64,000 nucleotides of DNA from Acetobacteraceae bacterium (GTDB lineage Bacteria > Pseudomonadota > Alphaproteobacteria > Acetobacterales > Acetobacteraceae): NCBI GenBank assembly GCA_024280945.1, contig JAMXLO010000115.1, forward strand, positions 25,503 through 89,502, in the 5' to 3' direction. A program made the translations under genes and the position numbers. This document shows, piece by piece, positions 1 through 8,667 of the stretch (position 1 is the first letter of the stretch; every line of letters starts with the position of its first letter). Below the pieces are notes generated by a model. It was not told the DNA's origin, ran no database searches, and worked only from the letters and a program-made list of their open reading frames with translations.

Positions 1-54
1 CACCTGCTGTACCATTTGGACGCGGGCATGTTCACCACGTTACGCTATGTGTGA
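1..54 (+). CDS. Possible C-terminal end of a truncated gene
   Basis: Frame 1 is open from the window edge to a TGA at 52-54, giving 17 residues ending in TTLRYV. It could be the tail of a gene that begins outside the window. The stretch is too short to assign to a family, and an open frame of this length can arise by chance. Positions 55-193 after it hold no gene; they carry the purine-rich ribosome site of the next gene. Confidence 0.25.
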   Translation, partial: HLLYHLDAGMFTTLRYV

Positions 55-193
55 CCGGCCGCTCGCCGAGGTCAGTTTCTCCGCGGATCGTCAAGGCAGA
101 GCCGCCCATCAGCCATTCGGGCTGTGCGCTTGACATCCGACTCTTGGGCTTCATCATCGCGCCGCTTGGGGAGTAGTCCCAAGGGAGAAATAC

Positions 194-1411
194 ATGTCTG
201 CGCTCGATCGTTGCCTGAACGTCTATGATCTCCGTGCGGCGGCGAAACGCCGCCTGCCAAGGGCCGTATTCGAATTTGTTGATCGGGGCAGCGAGGACGG
301 CATTGCGGTCGCGAACAACCGCGCAGCGTTCGAGCGGATCAAGCTGCGGCATCGCGCCTTGGTCGATGTGTCAGGCCGCTCGACGAATACCGAGCTGTTC
401 GGCAAGCCGGTGTCGCTGCCGATGGCGATCGCGCCCACCGGTGCCGCCGGCCTGTGCTGGCACGAAGGCGAGCTGGAGCTGGCCAAAGCCGCGGCCAAGG
501 CCAAGATTCCATTCACGCTCGCCACGGGCGCGATGACCTCGATGGAGAAGATCGCCGAGCAGGCCGGTCCAGGCGTGGGCGGCAGGTTATGGTTCCAGCT
601 CTACGTCTGGAACAAACGCGAGTTCTCCTACCAGCTGATCGATCGGGCAAATCGCGCCGGCTTTGAGGCACTGATCGTTACCGTCGATACCATCGTGCCG
701 CCGAACCGCGAGTACAACACCCACAACGGCTTCCTGCTGCCATTCACGCCCAACGTCACCTTCACGCTAGACATCATGCGGCACCCCGTGTGGTTCACCA
801 ATGTACTGATGAAGTACTTCACGACGATCGGCATGCCGCGCAACGAGAACTACCCCGACGGCTATCGGCGGATGGCGCGCAACGACCCGACCACGACCGA
901 GATGACGCGGCAGGACTCGCTCAACTGGGACGACATCCGGATCTTCCGCGAAAAATGGCCCGGTATCCTGATGATCAAGGGCATCAACCGGCCGGACGAT
1001 GCGGTGAAGGCGATCGAATACGGTGTAGACGGCATCATCGTGTCGAACCACGGCGGCCGCAACATGGACAGTGTCGTCGCCTCGCTCGACGTGCTGCCGG
1101 AGATCGCCGAGGCAGTGGGCGATCGCCTGACGGTGATCCTGGATTCCGGTGTGCGTCGCGGCTCGGATATCGTGAAGGCGCTGGCACTCGGAGCAAAGGC
1201 TGTGCTGACCGGACGCGCCACGTTGTACGGCACGGCTGTCGGGGGCGAGGCGGGCGCATTCAAGGCGATCAATCTGATCCGCAACGAGATGGACAAGACG
1301 ATGGCCTATACCGGTTGCCGCTCGGTGGACGAGGTGACCACCGACATCTTCTTCGGCGGACGACAGGGCAATCGGATGTTCGAGCGGGTGATGGACGAAG
1401 CGGCACTCTAG
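194..1411 (+). CDS. FMN-dependent alpha-hydroxyacid dehydrogenase (LldD/mandelate dehydrogenase family), copy 1
   Basis: Oxidises a 2-hydroxyacid (lactate, mandelate or similar) to the 2-oxoacid with FMN, normally passing electrons to the respiratory chain. The 405-residue protein has the full TIM-barrel layout of the family. WFQLYVW near residue 133 carries the active-site Tyr, SNHGGRNMD near 283 carries the catalytic His, and the phosphate-binding GVRRGSD and LTGRATLYG segments lie near 318 and 338. The start is preceded by GGGAGAAATAC. A close paralogue follows 10 bp downstream in the same direction, so the two are probably co-transcribed. The substrate cannot be read from sequence; lactate and mandelate are the main options. 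Confidence 0.9.
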   Translation: MSALDRCLNVYDLRAAAKRRLPRAVFEFVDRGSEDGIAVANNRAAFERIKLRHRALVDVSGRSTNTELFGKPVSLPMAIAPTGAAGLCWHEGELELAKAAAKAKIPFTLATGAMTSMEKIAEQAGPGVGGRLWFQLYVWNKREFSYQLIDRANRAGFEALIVTVDTIVPPNREYNTHNGFLLPFTPNVTFTLDIMRHPVWFTNVLMKYFTTIGMPRNENYPDGYRRMARNDPTTTEMTRQDSLNWDDIRIFREKWPGILMIKGINRPDDAVKAIEYGVDGIIVSNHGGRNMDSVVASLDVLPEIAEAVGDRLTVILDSGVRRGSDIVKALALGAKAVLTGRATLYGTAVGGEAGAFKAINLIRNEMDKTMAYTGCRSVDEVTTDIFFGGRQGNRMFERVMDEAAL

Positions 1412-1421
1412 GGTTCCGGGG

Positions 1422-2603
1422 ATGGTCAATGTCGATCGCTGCCTGAACGTCTGGGATCTCCGGTCGGCGGCGCAGCGACGCCTGCCAAAGGGCGTTTTCG
1501 AATTCGTCGATCGCGCCACCGAAGATCATCTGGCGGTCACCAACAACCGCTCCGCCTTCGAGCGTATCAAATTGCGCCATCGTGCGTTGGTGGACGTCTC
1601 CGGCCGCAGCGTCGCCACCACCTTGTTCGGAAAGCCGGCCAGCCTGCCCATGGCGATCGCACCGACCGGTGCCGCCGGCCTGTGCTGGCATGAAGGTGAG
1701 CTGGAACTCGCCAAGGCGGCAGCGAAGGCGCAGGTCCCGCTCACACTCTCTACCGCGTCGATGACGCCGATGGAGAAGATCGCGGCAGTGGGCGGGCGGC
1801 TGTGGTTCCAGCTCTATGTCTGGAAGCAGCGCGAGCTGTCGCATCAGTTGATCCAGCGGGCCAACCGCAACGGCTTCGAGGCACTGATCGTCACTGTCGA
1901 CTCGCCGGTCTCCCCCAACCGAGAATACAACACGCATAACGGCTTCGGCCTGCCGTTCGTGCCGACATTGCGCTTCACGCTGGACATGGCGCGGCATCCC
2001 GCCTGGACCGGTGGCGTGTTGATGCGGTACTTCACGTCCGGCCGGTTCCCCCGCCACGAGAACTATCCTGAAGAATACCAGTCCTCGATCCTCAGCGGTG
2101 TCGGCTCGCGCGACGCGCTGCGCGCAGATTCGCTGGTGTGGGAGGATGTGGCAAAATTCCGCGACATGTGGCCTGGTGTGCTGATGCTGAAGGGCGTCAA
2201 CCGGCCGGATGATGCCATCAAGGCGCTGAGCTATGGGATCGACGGAATCGTCGTCTCCAACCATGGCGGCCGCAACATGGACAGCGCCGCGGCATCATTG
2301 GATGTGCTACCGGAGATTGCGGAAGCCGTCGGCGATAAAATGACGTTGATCCTGGATTCAGGCGTGCGCCGTGGCTCCGACATCGTGAAGGCACTCGCGC
2401 TGGGGGCCAAGGCGGTCCTGACCGGGCGCGCGACCCTTTATGGAACCGCGGTGGGCGGCGAGGCTGGCGCGCTGCGGGCGATCAACATCCTGAAGAACGA
2501 GGCCGATAAGACGATGGCCTATACCGGCTGCCGCACGGTGGACGAAGTCTCCACGGATATTTTCTGGGGTTATCGCGGGGGCAACCGCTTGATGGGCGTC
2601 TGA
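1422..2603 (+). CDS. FMN-dependent alpha-hydroxyacid dehydrogenase, tandem copy 2
   Basis: A 393-residue paralogue of the preceding gene with the same landmarks: N-terminal DRCLNVWDLRSAAQRRLPKG, WFQLYVW, SNHGGRNMD with the catalytic His, GVRRGSD and LTGRATLYG. The two proteins share long identical runs, and stretches of the DNA are identical, such as the segment around 1664-1690. This indicates tandem duplication. The middle region (about residues 160-240), which shapes the substrate pocket and any membrane contact, differs most and lacks a few residues relative to copy 1. That suggests divergence in substrate rather than simple dosage. The start is 10 bp after the first stop. Confidence 0.9.
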   Translation: MVNVDRCLNVWDLRSAAQRRLPKGVFEFVDRATEDHLAVTNNRSAFERIKLRHRALVDVSGRSVATTLFGKPASLPMAIAPTGAAGLCWHEGELELAKAAAKAQVPLTLSTASMTPMEKIAAVGGRLWFQLYVWKQRELSHQLIQRANRNGFEALIVTVDSPVSPNREYNTHNGFGLPFVPTLRFTLDMARHPAWTGGVLMRYFTSGRFPRHENYPEEYQSSILSGVGSRDALRADSLVWEDVAKFRDMWPGVLMLKGVNRPDDAIKALSYGIDGIVVSNHGGRNMDSAAASLDVLPEIAEAVGDKMTLILDSGVRRGSDIVKALALGAKAVLTGRATLYGTAVGGEAGALRAINILKNEADKTMAYTGCRTVDEVSTDIFWGYRGGNRLMGV

Positions 2604-2737
2604 GCGATCGCGCAACCGGCCCCCAGCAACATGGCGCCGGTCGCCATGGACGAAATCGCAATGCCGATCGCCGCACCCGCCAGCCAGGCGTTCCCTGGTC
2701 GGCGCGGTTCACTGGCTTCCTTGCCTCTGTGCATCAT
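2570..2737 (-). CDS. Small single-span membrane protein, hypothetical
   Basis: A 55-residue frame with a short basic N-terminus and one long hydrophobic segment (AWLAGAAIGIAISSMATGAM and onward), ending in KRLPPR. It is preceded on its own strand by AGGAG about ten bases before the ATG. It overlaps the 3' end of the second hydroxyacid dehydrogenase by 34 bp in a tail-to-tail arrangement and is divergent from the hydantoinase gene at 2791. The ribosome site and membrane helix favour a real gene. Without a homologue the call is tentative, and no function can be given. Confidence 0.4.
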   Translation of the reverse strand: MMHRGKEASEPRRPGNAWLAGAAIGIAISSMATGAMLLGAGCAIAQTPIKRLPPR

Positions 2738-2790
2738 CGAGTCTCTACTCCTGTATTCCATGGTATCTCTCTGACCTGCGGAGGCAAAGC

Positions 2791-4434
2791 GTGGCTGACA
2801 CCGTCGATCCGGTGACTGTCTCGGTCGTGCAGCACCGGTTGCACGCCATCGTTGAAGAGATGGGCGAGGCAATGCTGCGCACGTCGTATTCCCAAATCCT
2901 TAACTCGAGCCGCGATTTCTCCACGGCGATCTGCGATCTGAACGGCAGGCTGATCGCCCAGGCCGAGCACGTCCCGATTCATGTGGGCGCATTGCCTTGG
3001 GCGGCGAAGGCGGTGACCGAGTTTTTCGCCGACGACATCCATCCAGGCGACGTCTTCCTGCTGAATGATCCCTATCACGGCGGCAATCACATCCCCGACC
3101 TCACCGCCTTCGTGCCGATCTTCGCGGGCGACAAGCCGCTGTTCTGGTCGATCAATCGTGCGCACCAGAGCGACATCGGCGGCTCGACACACGGCGCGTA
3201 CAACGCCGCCGCGACCGAGATCTGGCAGGAGGGCATCCGCGTCACGCCATTGCGCCTTTACGATCGCGGCGTCGTGCGTCGCGACGTGCTGGAAATGCTG
3301 GTCACCAACGTGCGCCACCCGCACGACTTCCGCGGCGATCTCGCGGCGATGATCGGTTCGGCGCATGTCGGTCAGCGACGGATGCTGGCGCTCACGTCTG
3401 AATTTGGCTGGGATACGACGCTTGCAGCGATCGAAGCCGTGCTGGACGGTGCCGAGCGCCAGGCCCGCGCGGTGATCGCAACGTGGAAGGACGGCGTGTA
3501 TCATGGTGAGTCGTTTCTCGACGACGACGGCCATGGTTACACCGACATCCATGTGCGCGCGACCGTCACCAAGCGTGGCAGCGACCTGACCATCGATCTA
3601 TCCGACTCACACGAGCAGGTGGTTGGGTTCGTCAACTCGTCCTATCCCAATATGCGTTCTGCGGTCGTCGTGGCACTTGCCTATCTGATCGATCCGCACA
3701 CTCCAAAGAATGACGGTGCCTTCCGTCCGCTTGAGGTGATCGCCAAGCCCGGAACGGTCGTGTGGGCCAACGAGGGTGCGCCGGTGACGCTCTGCACCAA
3801 CCACTGTTCGCAGGAGATCATCGAGGCGATCATCAAGGCTTTGGCGCCGGCCTGTCCGGATCGAGCGATGGCGGGGTGGGGGCGGCGTTTCCGTATCGCG
3901 ATCCAGGGACGCGACCCGCGCACACAGAAACCGTTCATCTGGCACATGTTCCAGGCGAGGCCCGGCGGTGGTGCCTCGCCGGTGGGCGATGGTTGGCCTG
4001 CGGCGGGCGAGTGGCAGGCGGCAGGCGGCATCAAGTTCGGCAGCCTTGAGGTGACCGAGGTGCGGTTCCCCTTGTTCTTCCGCACACATGAGTTCCGCCC
4101 CGGATCAGGTGGCGACGGACAATACCGCGGCGGACCGGGATGCACGCTGGAGATGGTGGCCGAGATCGACGAACCGGCGCGGGGCAATACGGCTGGCGAT
4201 GGCGTGAAGTACGGGGCATGCGGGATCCTGGGCGGAAAGAATGGTTTGCCGCATCGCTACGTCCTCCACTCCGAGGGCCGGCAGCAGCGCGCGCTCAAGA
4301 CCAAGGAGGTCGGCATCGAGATCCGACCGGGCGATGTGTTTCGGATTGAGTCAGGTGGCGGTGGCGGGTGGGGCGATCCCGCCAGGCGCGATCCGGCGGC
4401 CCGTCGACAGGACGCGATCAATGGTTTCGTCTGA
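2791..4434 (+). CDS. hyuB: Hydantoinase B/oxoprolinase family protein (HyuB-like)
   Basis: This is the B subunit of an ATP-dependent hydantoinase, 5-oxoprolinase or acetophenone-carboxylase type enzyme, acting in the cytoplasm with the HyuA partner encoded next. The 547 residues match the usual family length. The NDPYHGGNHIPDLTAF segment near residue 91 and the glycine-rich tail (SGGGGGWGDP) are hallmarks. The start is GTG, chosen because TGCGGAGG lies just before it. The partner gene follows after 93 bp occupied by a GC-rich palindromic repeat. The real substrate (a cyclic amide, or a ketone to be carboxylated) cannot be told; no third, small carboxylase subunit is seen. Confidence 0.88.
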   Translation: MADTVDPVTVSVVQHRLHAIVEEMGEAMLRTSYSQILNSSRDFSTAICDLNGRLIAQAEHVPIHVGALPWAAKAVTEFFADDIHPGDVFLLNDPYHGGNHIPDLTAFVPIFAGDKPLFWSINRAHQSDIGGSTHGAYNAAATEIWQEGIRVTPLRLYDRGVVRRDVLEMLVTNVRHPHDFRGDLAAMIGSAHVGQRRMLALTSEFGWDTTLAAIEAVLDGAERQARAVIATWKDGVYHGESFLDDDGHGYTDIHVRATVTKRGSDLTIDLSDSHEQVVGFVNSSYPNMRSAVVVALAYLIDPHTPKNDGAFRPLEVIAKPGTVVWANEGAPVTLCTNHCSQEIIEAIIKALAPACPDRAMAGWGRRFRIAIQGRDPRTQKPFIWHMFQARPGGGASPVGDGWPAAGEWQAAGGIKFGSLEVTEVRFPLFFRTHEFRPGSGGDGQYRGGPGCTLEMVAEIDEPARGNTAGDGVKYGACGILGGKNGLPHRYVLHSEGRQQRALKTKEVGIEIRPGDVFRIESGGGGGWGDPARRDPAARRQDAINGFV

Positions 4435-4440
4435 TACCAA

Positions 4441-4507
4441 CTTCTCCCCCTCCCCTTGCGGGAGGGGAGCCTGCCCCGGACTTGATCCGGGGGCGGGGGG
4501 AGGGGGC
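4441..4507. repeat. GC-rich palindromic intergenic repeat, copy 1
   Basis: Two stacked hairpins fill the gap between hyuB and hyuA. The first is CCCTCCC-CTTGC-GGGAGGG. The second is built on CCGGA-CTTGA-TCCGG, enclosed by C and G runs. The first hairpin recurs at 33560-33586 and, inverted, at 50835-50853, with a variant at 31712-31733. This marks a dispersed REP-like family. In transcript form it could pause polymerase or protect the upstream mRNA. Confidence 0.75.
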
Positions 4508-4527
4508 GTCGCCGCCGGCACACTGCC

Positions 4528-6564
4528 ATGCTGAAGGTTGGCATCGATGTCGGCGGTACCTTCACGGACCTTGTCGCAATCGACGACAGCGGCCACTCCA
4601 GCCTGGCAAAGGTGGCATCGACGCCGGAAGACCCCTCGATCGGCGTCATGCAGGGCCTCGACCGGCTGGCAAAACTCCTTCGGTTGTCCCGCGCCGAACT
4701 CCTCGCCCAGACCGAGCGAATCGTGCATGGCACGACGGTCGCCACAAATGCGCTGCTCGAGCACAAGGGCGCGAAGGTCGGCCTTCTCACCACCGAAGGC
4801 CACCGTGACGTCATCGAGATGCGCGAGGGACTGAAGGACGACCGATACAATCTGCGCATGCCGCCGCCGCTGCAGCTTGTGCCGCGTGCGCTGCGCCTTG
4901 GCGTCACCGAGCGCATGCGCGCCGACGGCACTACGGAGACGCCGCTTGACCACACCTCGCTCGCAACCTCGATCGAGGCGCTGAAGCGGGCCGGCGTCGA
5001 AGCGGTCGCAGTCTGCTATCTGCACGCGTACCGCGATCCCAGCCACGAACGCGAGACCGCGGGCCTGCTCGCCCAGGCCATGCCGGAGGCATACGTATCG
5101 CTGTCCTGCGACGTGTTTCCGCAGATCAAGGAATTCGATCGCGTCTCCACCACCGTCGTCAACGCCTATGTCGGCCCAGCGCTGTCGCGCTATCTGACCA
5201 GGCTCCAGCAGCGGCTGACCGATGCTGGCTTCGAAGGACCGGTCCTGATCATCCAGTCCCATGGCGGCGTCGCACCGATCGCCGAGTCAGCTCGCCTTGC
5301 CGCCGGTGGTGTGCTGTCCGGTCCTGCCGGCGGTGTCGCCGGCAGTCGGTACGCGACACGGTTGTTGGGCACCGACAACCTGATCCCATTCGACATGGGC
5401 GGCACCAGCACCGACATATGCCTGATCGTCGACGGCGAGCCGGCGTTGGTCAGCGGCCGTGGCATCGGCGGCCACCGCCTGGCCTTGAACAGCCTCGACA
5501 TTGTCAGCCTCGGTGCTGGGGGCGGATCGATCGGCCGGGTCGATGCCGGGGGGATTCTGCACGTCGGGCCGGCAAGTGCCGGCGCGGTGCCTGGCCCGGC
5601 ATGCTACGGCCGCGGCGGTACCGAGCCCACCGTGACCGACGCCAATCTCGTTCTGGGCTATCTCGACCCCGGCCATTTTCTCGGCGGCAGCGCCGAACTC
5701 GATGAGGCTGCCGCGAATGCGGCATTGGACCATTTGGCGGCCAATCTCGGGATCGACCGCATCGCAGCAGCCGAGGGTGTGCATCGGGTCGTCAACACCA
5801 ACATGGCGGAGGGCATCCGTCTCGTCTCGGTGCGTCGCGGCGTGGACCCGCGTCGCTTCGCGCTGTTGTCATTTGGCGGCGCGGCGGGTCTGCACGTAAC
5901 CGATGTGGCGCGCCAGCTCGATCTGGCCCGCGTGGTAGTGCCACGGGTCGCTGCGGTGCTCTCCGCCTGGGGAATGCTGGCGACCGACCTGCGCTTCGAG
6001 GTGTCACGCACGCATATCGGTGACACGGCGCGGCTCGATGGCGCTGGCATCAAACGGCTGTTCGCCGAAATGGAGCGGGAGGGTCTGGCACGTCTGCGCG
6101 CGTCGTTCGACGGACCAGTCCGCGTCCAACGTTCGGTCGAGATGCGCTACGGCGAGCAGATCTTCGAGATCGCTGTCCCGCTGGACGACATCAACTGGGA
6201 CGTCGACGACCCACTGCCGCAGATCGTCGAGCGCTTCCATAGCCGCCACGAGGAACTCTACACCTATGCGTTGCGCGATCAGGACGCGGTGCTGGTGAAT
6301 GCGCGCGCGGCGGTGATCGGTGTGCTGCCGGCCGTGCCGCAGGAACCGCTGCGTGAGGCACGGGGGGATGCAGCATCACGGGGTCAGCGTCGCGTCTGGC
6401 TTCGCCAGTGGATCACGTTACCGGTCTTCGAGTTCGAAGATCTGGCGCCACGGCAAGTGATCGATGGTCCCGCCATTGTCGAATCAGCCATGACGACGGT
6501 GTTGCTGCGTCCCGGAAACCGCGCGGTTGTCACTCCGCACGGCTGGCTCGACATCAAGGTATAG
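4528..6564 (+). CDS. hyuA: Hydantoinase A/oxoprolinase family protein (HyuA-like)
   Basis: This is the ATP-dependent A subunit that pairs with HyuB to activate and open cyclic amides, or to carboxylate ketones in the related carboxylases. The 678-residue protein begins with the actin-like phosphate-binding motif VGIDVGGTFTDL (residues 4-15). It continues with the GPAGGVAGS segment near 265 and the second nucleotide motif FDMGGTSTDICLI near 288, all expected for the family. The C-terminal region (MRYGEQIFEI and onward) is the usual oxoprolinase domain. Length is normal and no frame damage is seen. It runs in the same direction as hyuB and ends facing the exopolysaccharide gene at 6607-7680. 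Confidence 0.9.
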   Translation: MLKVGIDVGGTFTDLVAIDDSGHSSLAKVASTPEDPSIGVMQGLDRLAKLLRLSRAELLAQTERIVHGTTVATNALLEHKGAKVGLLTTEGHRDVIEMREGLKDDRYNLRMPPPLQLVPRALRLGVTERMRADGTTETPLDHTSLATSIEALKRAGVEAVAVCYLHAYRDPSHERETAGLLAQAMPEAYVSLSCDVFPQIKEFDRVSTTVVNAYVGPALSRYLTRLQQRLTDAGFEGPVLIIQSHGGVAPIAESARLAAGGVLSGPAGGVAGSRYATRLLGTDNLIPFDMGGTSTDICLIVDGEPALVSGRGIGGHRLALNSLDIVSLGAGGGSIGRVDAGGILHVGPASAGAVPGPACYGRGGTEPTVTDANLVLGYLDPGHFLGGSAELDEAAANAALDHLAANLGIDRIAAAEGVHRVVNTNMAEGIRLVSVRRGVDPRRFALLSFGGAAGLHVTDVARQLDLARVVVPRVAAVLSAWGMLATDLRFEVSRTHIGDTARLDGAGIKRLFAEMEREGLARLRASFDGPVRVQRSVEMRYGEQIFEIAVPLDDINWDVDDPLPQIVERFHSRHEELYTYALRDQDAVLVNARAAVIGVLPAVPQEPLREARGDAASRGQRRVWLRQWITLPVFEFEDLAPRQVIDGPAIVESAMTTVLLRPGNRAVVTPHGWLDIKV

Positions 6565-6606
6565 TGCATGCACCGGACCGACACCCAGCAGGAAGCCAAC
6601 TATCGG

Positions 6607-7680
6607 CTATCGGCTTGATTCAACGACCGGCGTCCTACTCGAGACAGTTTGCCGGTTGAGCAGTATGCCGACAACAACCGTGTGGCCGAGCGCGATAAGC
6701 ACCCAGGCGACGGCGAAAACGGTCGGTTCCATGCCGTAATAGTCGCCGAGAATACCAAATCCGCCTAAGACCGCTGCAGCAGCATTGATGACCAGTGGCA
6801 CTGTGGGCGTTGGAACACCCGCAGCCTCGAGGAGGTGGTGCAAGTGTTGTCTGTCCCCTTGGAACGGGTTTCTGCCGGCAAACACTCTCCGGAAGAATAG
6901 GCTCGCCGTATCGACCATCGGTATGGAAAGAACCATGCTGCAAGCCAGCAGATGCATGCCTAGTCCCCGCAGCTCGAGCAAGAACCAGCAAATGGCATAT
7001 CCGAGCATCATGGTCCCGGCATCGCCCATGAAGACCAAGGCGCGTCTTCTCCATGGAGTGCGATGATTGAAGGCGAGGAATGCCAGCAACGGGACAACCA
7101 ATCGAATAATGATGGTTGGCATGTCTGCCGAGCCCTTCAGATCGGCGCCGATTCCCAACCAGGTCAGGCCGATCACGACTAGGCCCCCGGCCATGCCGTC
7201 GATCCCGTCCACCATATTGACGGCATTGATGATCCAAGAAATGACGAAGAGCGTAAGACAAATGCCAATTGGCATTGTCCAGCTATCCAGCATCGGGATC
7301 CGTGGGATCCGCCCCAACGTCAGCAGGGGCAATCCACTGGCGAATACCAGTAACAGCGCCGCCACTAATTGCGCCGCGAGCTTGTTGGAGGGAGGCAGAT
7401 CGATCGCATCGTCGATGCTGCCGACAATCACCAGGAATCCCATCCCAACCAGCAGCAGGGAATACTCCTGGAGAAGATTGAACTGGAGCGCGGTACCAAG
7501 TACGAATGCAACATAGATGCTTAGGCCGCCGACCGTTGGTATCTCGCCAATATGCGTCTTCCGCCCGCCCGGCCGGTCCAGAAGACTGAGCCTCGACGCA
7601 TGAGACCTCGCAACTGCTAGAAGCAGGATGCTGAGAATGGCCAAAGTTATGAGCTGGGGGATGAGAGTTTTCGCAGTCAT
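6607..7680 (-). CDS. Undecaprenyl-phosphate sugar-1-phosphate transferase, WecA/MraY family
   Basis: An integral membrane enzyme that starts polysaccharide repeat units by moving a (GlcNAc-type) sugar-1-phosphate from UDP-sugar to undecaprenyl phosphate on the cytoplasmic face. The 357 residues are strongly hydrophobic with about ten helices. Family signatures are RKTHIGEIPTVGG near residue 40, the acidic GSIDDAIDLPP, the catalytic NAVNMVDGIDGMAGG, DAGTMMLGY, and the His-rich loop HLHHLLEA. It lies 156 bp upstream-to-downstream from the WecG-like gene on the same strand, so the two likely form one unit. WecA rather than MraY is favoured by the absence of any cell-wall neighbours. Confidence 0.9.
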   Translation of the reverse strand: MTAKTLIPQLITLAILSILLLAVARSHASRLSLLDRPGGRKTHIGEIPTVGGLSIYVAFVLGTALQFNLLQEYSLLLVGMGFLVIVGSIDDAIDLPPSNKLAAQLVAALLLVFASGLPLLTLGRIPRIPMLDSWTMPIGICLTLFVISWIINAVNMVDGIDGMAGGLVVIGLTWLGIGADLKGSADMPTIIIRLVVPLLAFLAFNHRTPWRRRALVFMGDAGTMMLGYAICWFLLELRGLGMHLLACSMVLSIPMVDTASLFFRRVFAGRNPFQGDRQHLHHLLEAAGVPTPTVPLVINAAAAVLGGFGILGDYYGMEPTVFAVAWVLIALGHTVVVGILLNRQTVSSRTPVVESSR

Positions 7681-7836
7681 CCTTAGGCGCCCGTGCGATA
7701 TGCTCGACGTTGCTCCAGAAGAAACGCGCGCGCGCGAACTTCAGTCTGAAGCGTGCTCTCAGCTTCTCGGCTCGCCGGCTGATTGCCTGGCCGCGTCGCT
7801 CGACTCGCGCTCCTGCTAATTAGCTGCATCATGCGT

Positions 7837-8667
7837 TCACTGCTTCAGCCAGCGCGGTGGCGCCACTTTGTGCAGCCCTCTGTCCAGAAGCCCATGCGCG
7901 AGCGCAGCCCAAAAGGGCCCGTGCTCCACCACGTTGCGATAGACGAGGCGGCGTGGTTCGCGGGCAAGTCGGTACAGCCACCTCAGATTGAGTCTATCAA
8001 CCAACGCCGGATAATAGTGAAAACCCTTGCAGAGGTGATCAAGATAGCCTCCGCAGGTAAAGCCAACGCCTTTCCAGCCCGCATCGGCGAGAGCGACAAG
8101 AAACGCCTCCTGTCGAGGCGCTCCCATTCCGCAAATGACGATCTCTGGGCTCAGCCGGCATACCCAATCGATCAGCTCTTGCCGGGGCCGGTAGCCGTCC
8201 ATCACGCCGATGATCGAAATCCCCGGGTAGTTGTCAGCAATGCGTTTGGCAGCGATCTCCGCGACACCCGGCTTGCTCCCGAGAAGTACGGTACTGTACT
8301 TCTGCCAGGCAGCAAGCTCGAATACCGGCGGCGCCAGTGACGTGCTGTCGAAACTTACCCGTTCCATCGGGAAGCGGTGCAGTTGGCGAGCCGCGACAGC
8401 CAGCCCAATGCCATCACAGAACACCAGATCCATCTTCTCAAGATTCCGGAGATAGCTCTCGTCGCAAGTTGCTACCCGGACGCTGTATGGATTTACGAAA
8501 GTGACGAGACGGGCACGGTCCGGCCTCGTGGCGAACAGCTTACGCACCAGATAGAAGGCATCTTCGAGCGACTGGGCTTTCGAGAGCGGAAGTCCGAATA
8601 GTGACATCGATCCCATATTCGAGCTGTTACCAACGCCGTCATCGACCGTTGGCGCTTGTATTGGCAT
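7837..8667 (-). CDS. WecG/TagA/CpsF family glycosyltransferase
   Basis: Adds the second sugar (ManNAc-, glucose- or glucuronate-type donors are known in the family) to the lipid-linked first sugar in exopolysaccharide or teichoic acid synthesis. The 276-residue protein shows DGIGLAVAARQL, GSKPGVAEIAA, ICGMGAPRQEAFL, and the conserved end VGFTCGGYLDHL with RAPRW-like PRRLVYR. It has no membrane helix and is probably a peripheral membrane protein. The same-strand WecA-like gene lies downstream. Its start region faces the 855-bp control region shared with the divergent chain-length kinase operon. Confidence 0.9.
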   Translation of the reverse strand: MPIQAPTVDDGVGNSSNMGSMSLFGLPLSKAQSLEDAFYLVRKLFATRPDRARLVTFVNPYSVRVATCDESYLRNLEKMDLVFCDGIGLAVAARQLHRFPMERVSFDSTSLAPPVFELAAWQKYSTVLLGSKPGVAEIAAKRIADNYPGISIIGVMDGYRPRQELIDWVCRLSPEIVICGMGAPRQEAFLVALADAGWKGVGFTCGGYLDHLCKGFHYYPALVDRLNLRWLYRLAREPRRLVYRNVVEHGPFWAALAHGLLDRGLHKVAPPRWLKQ

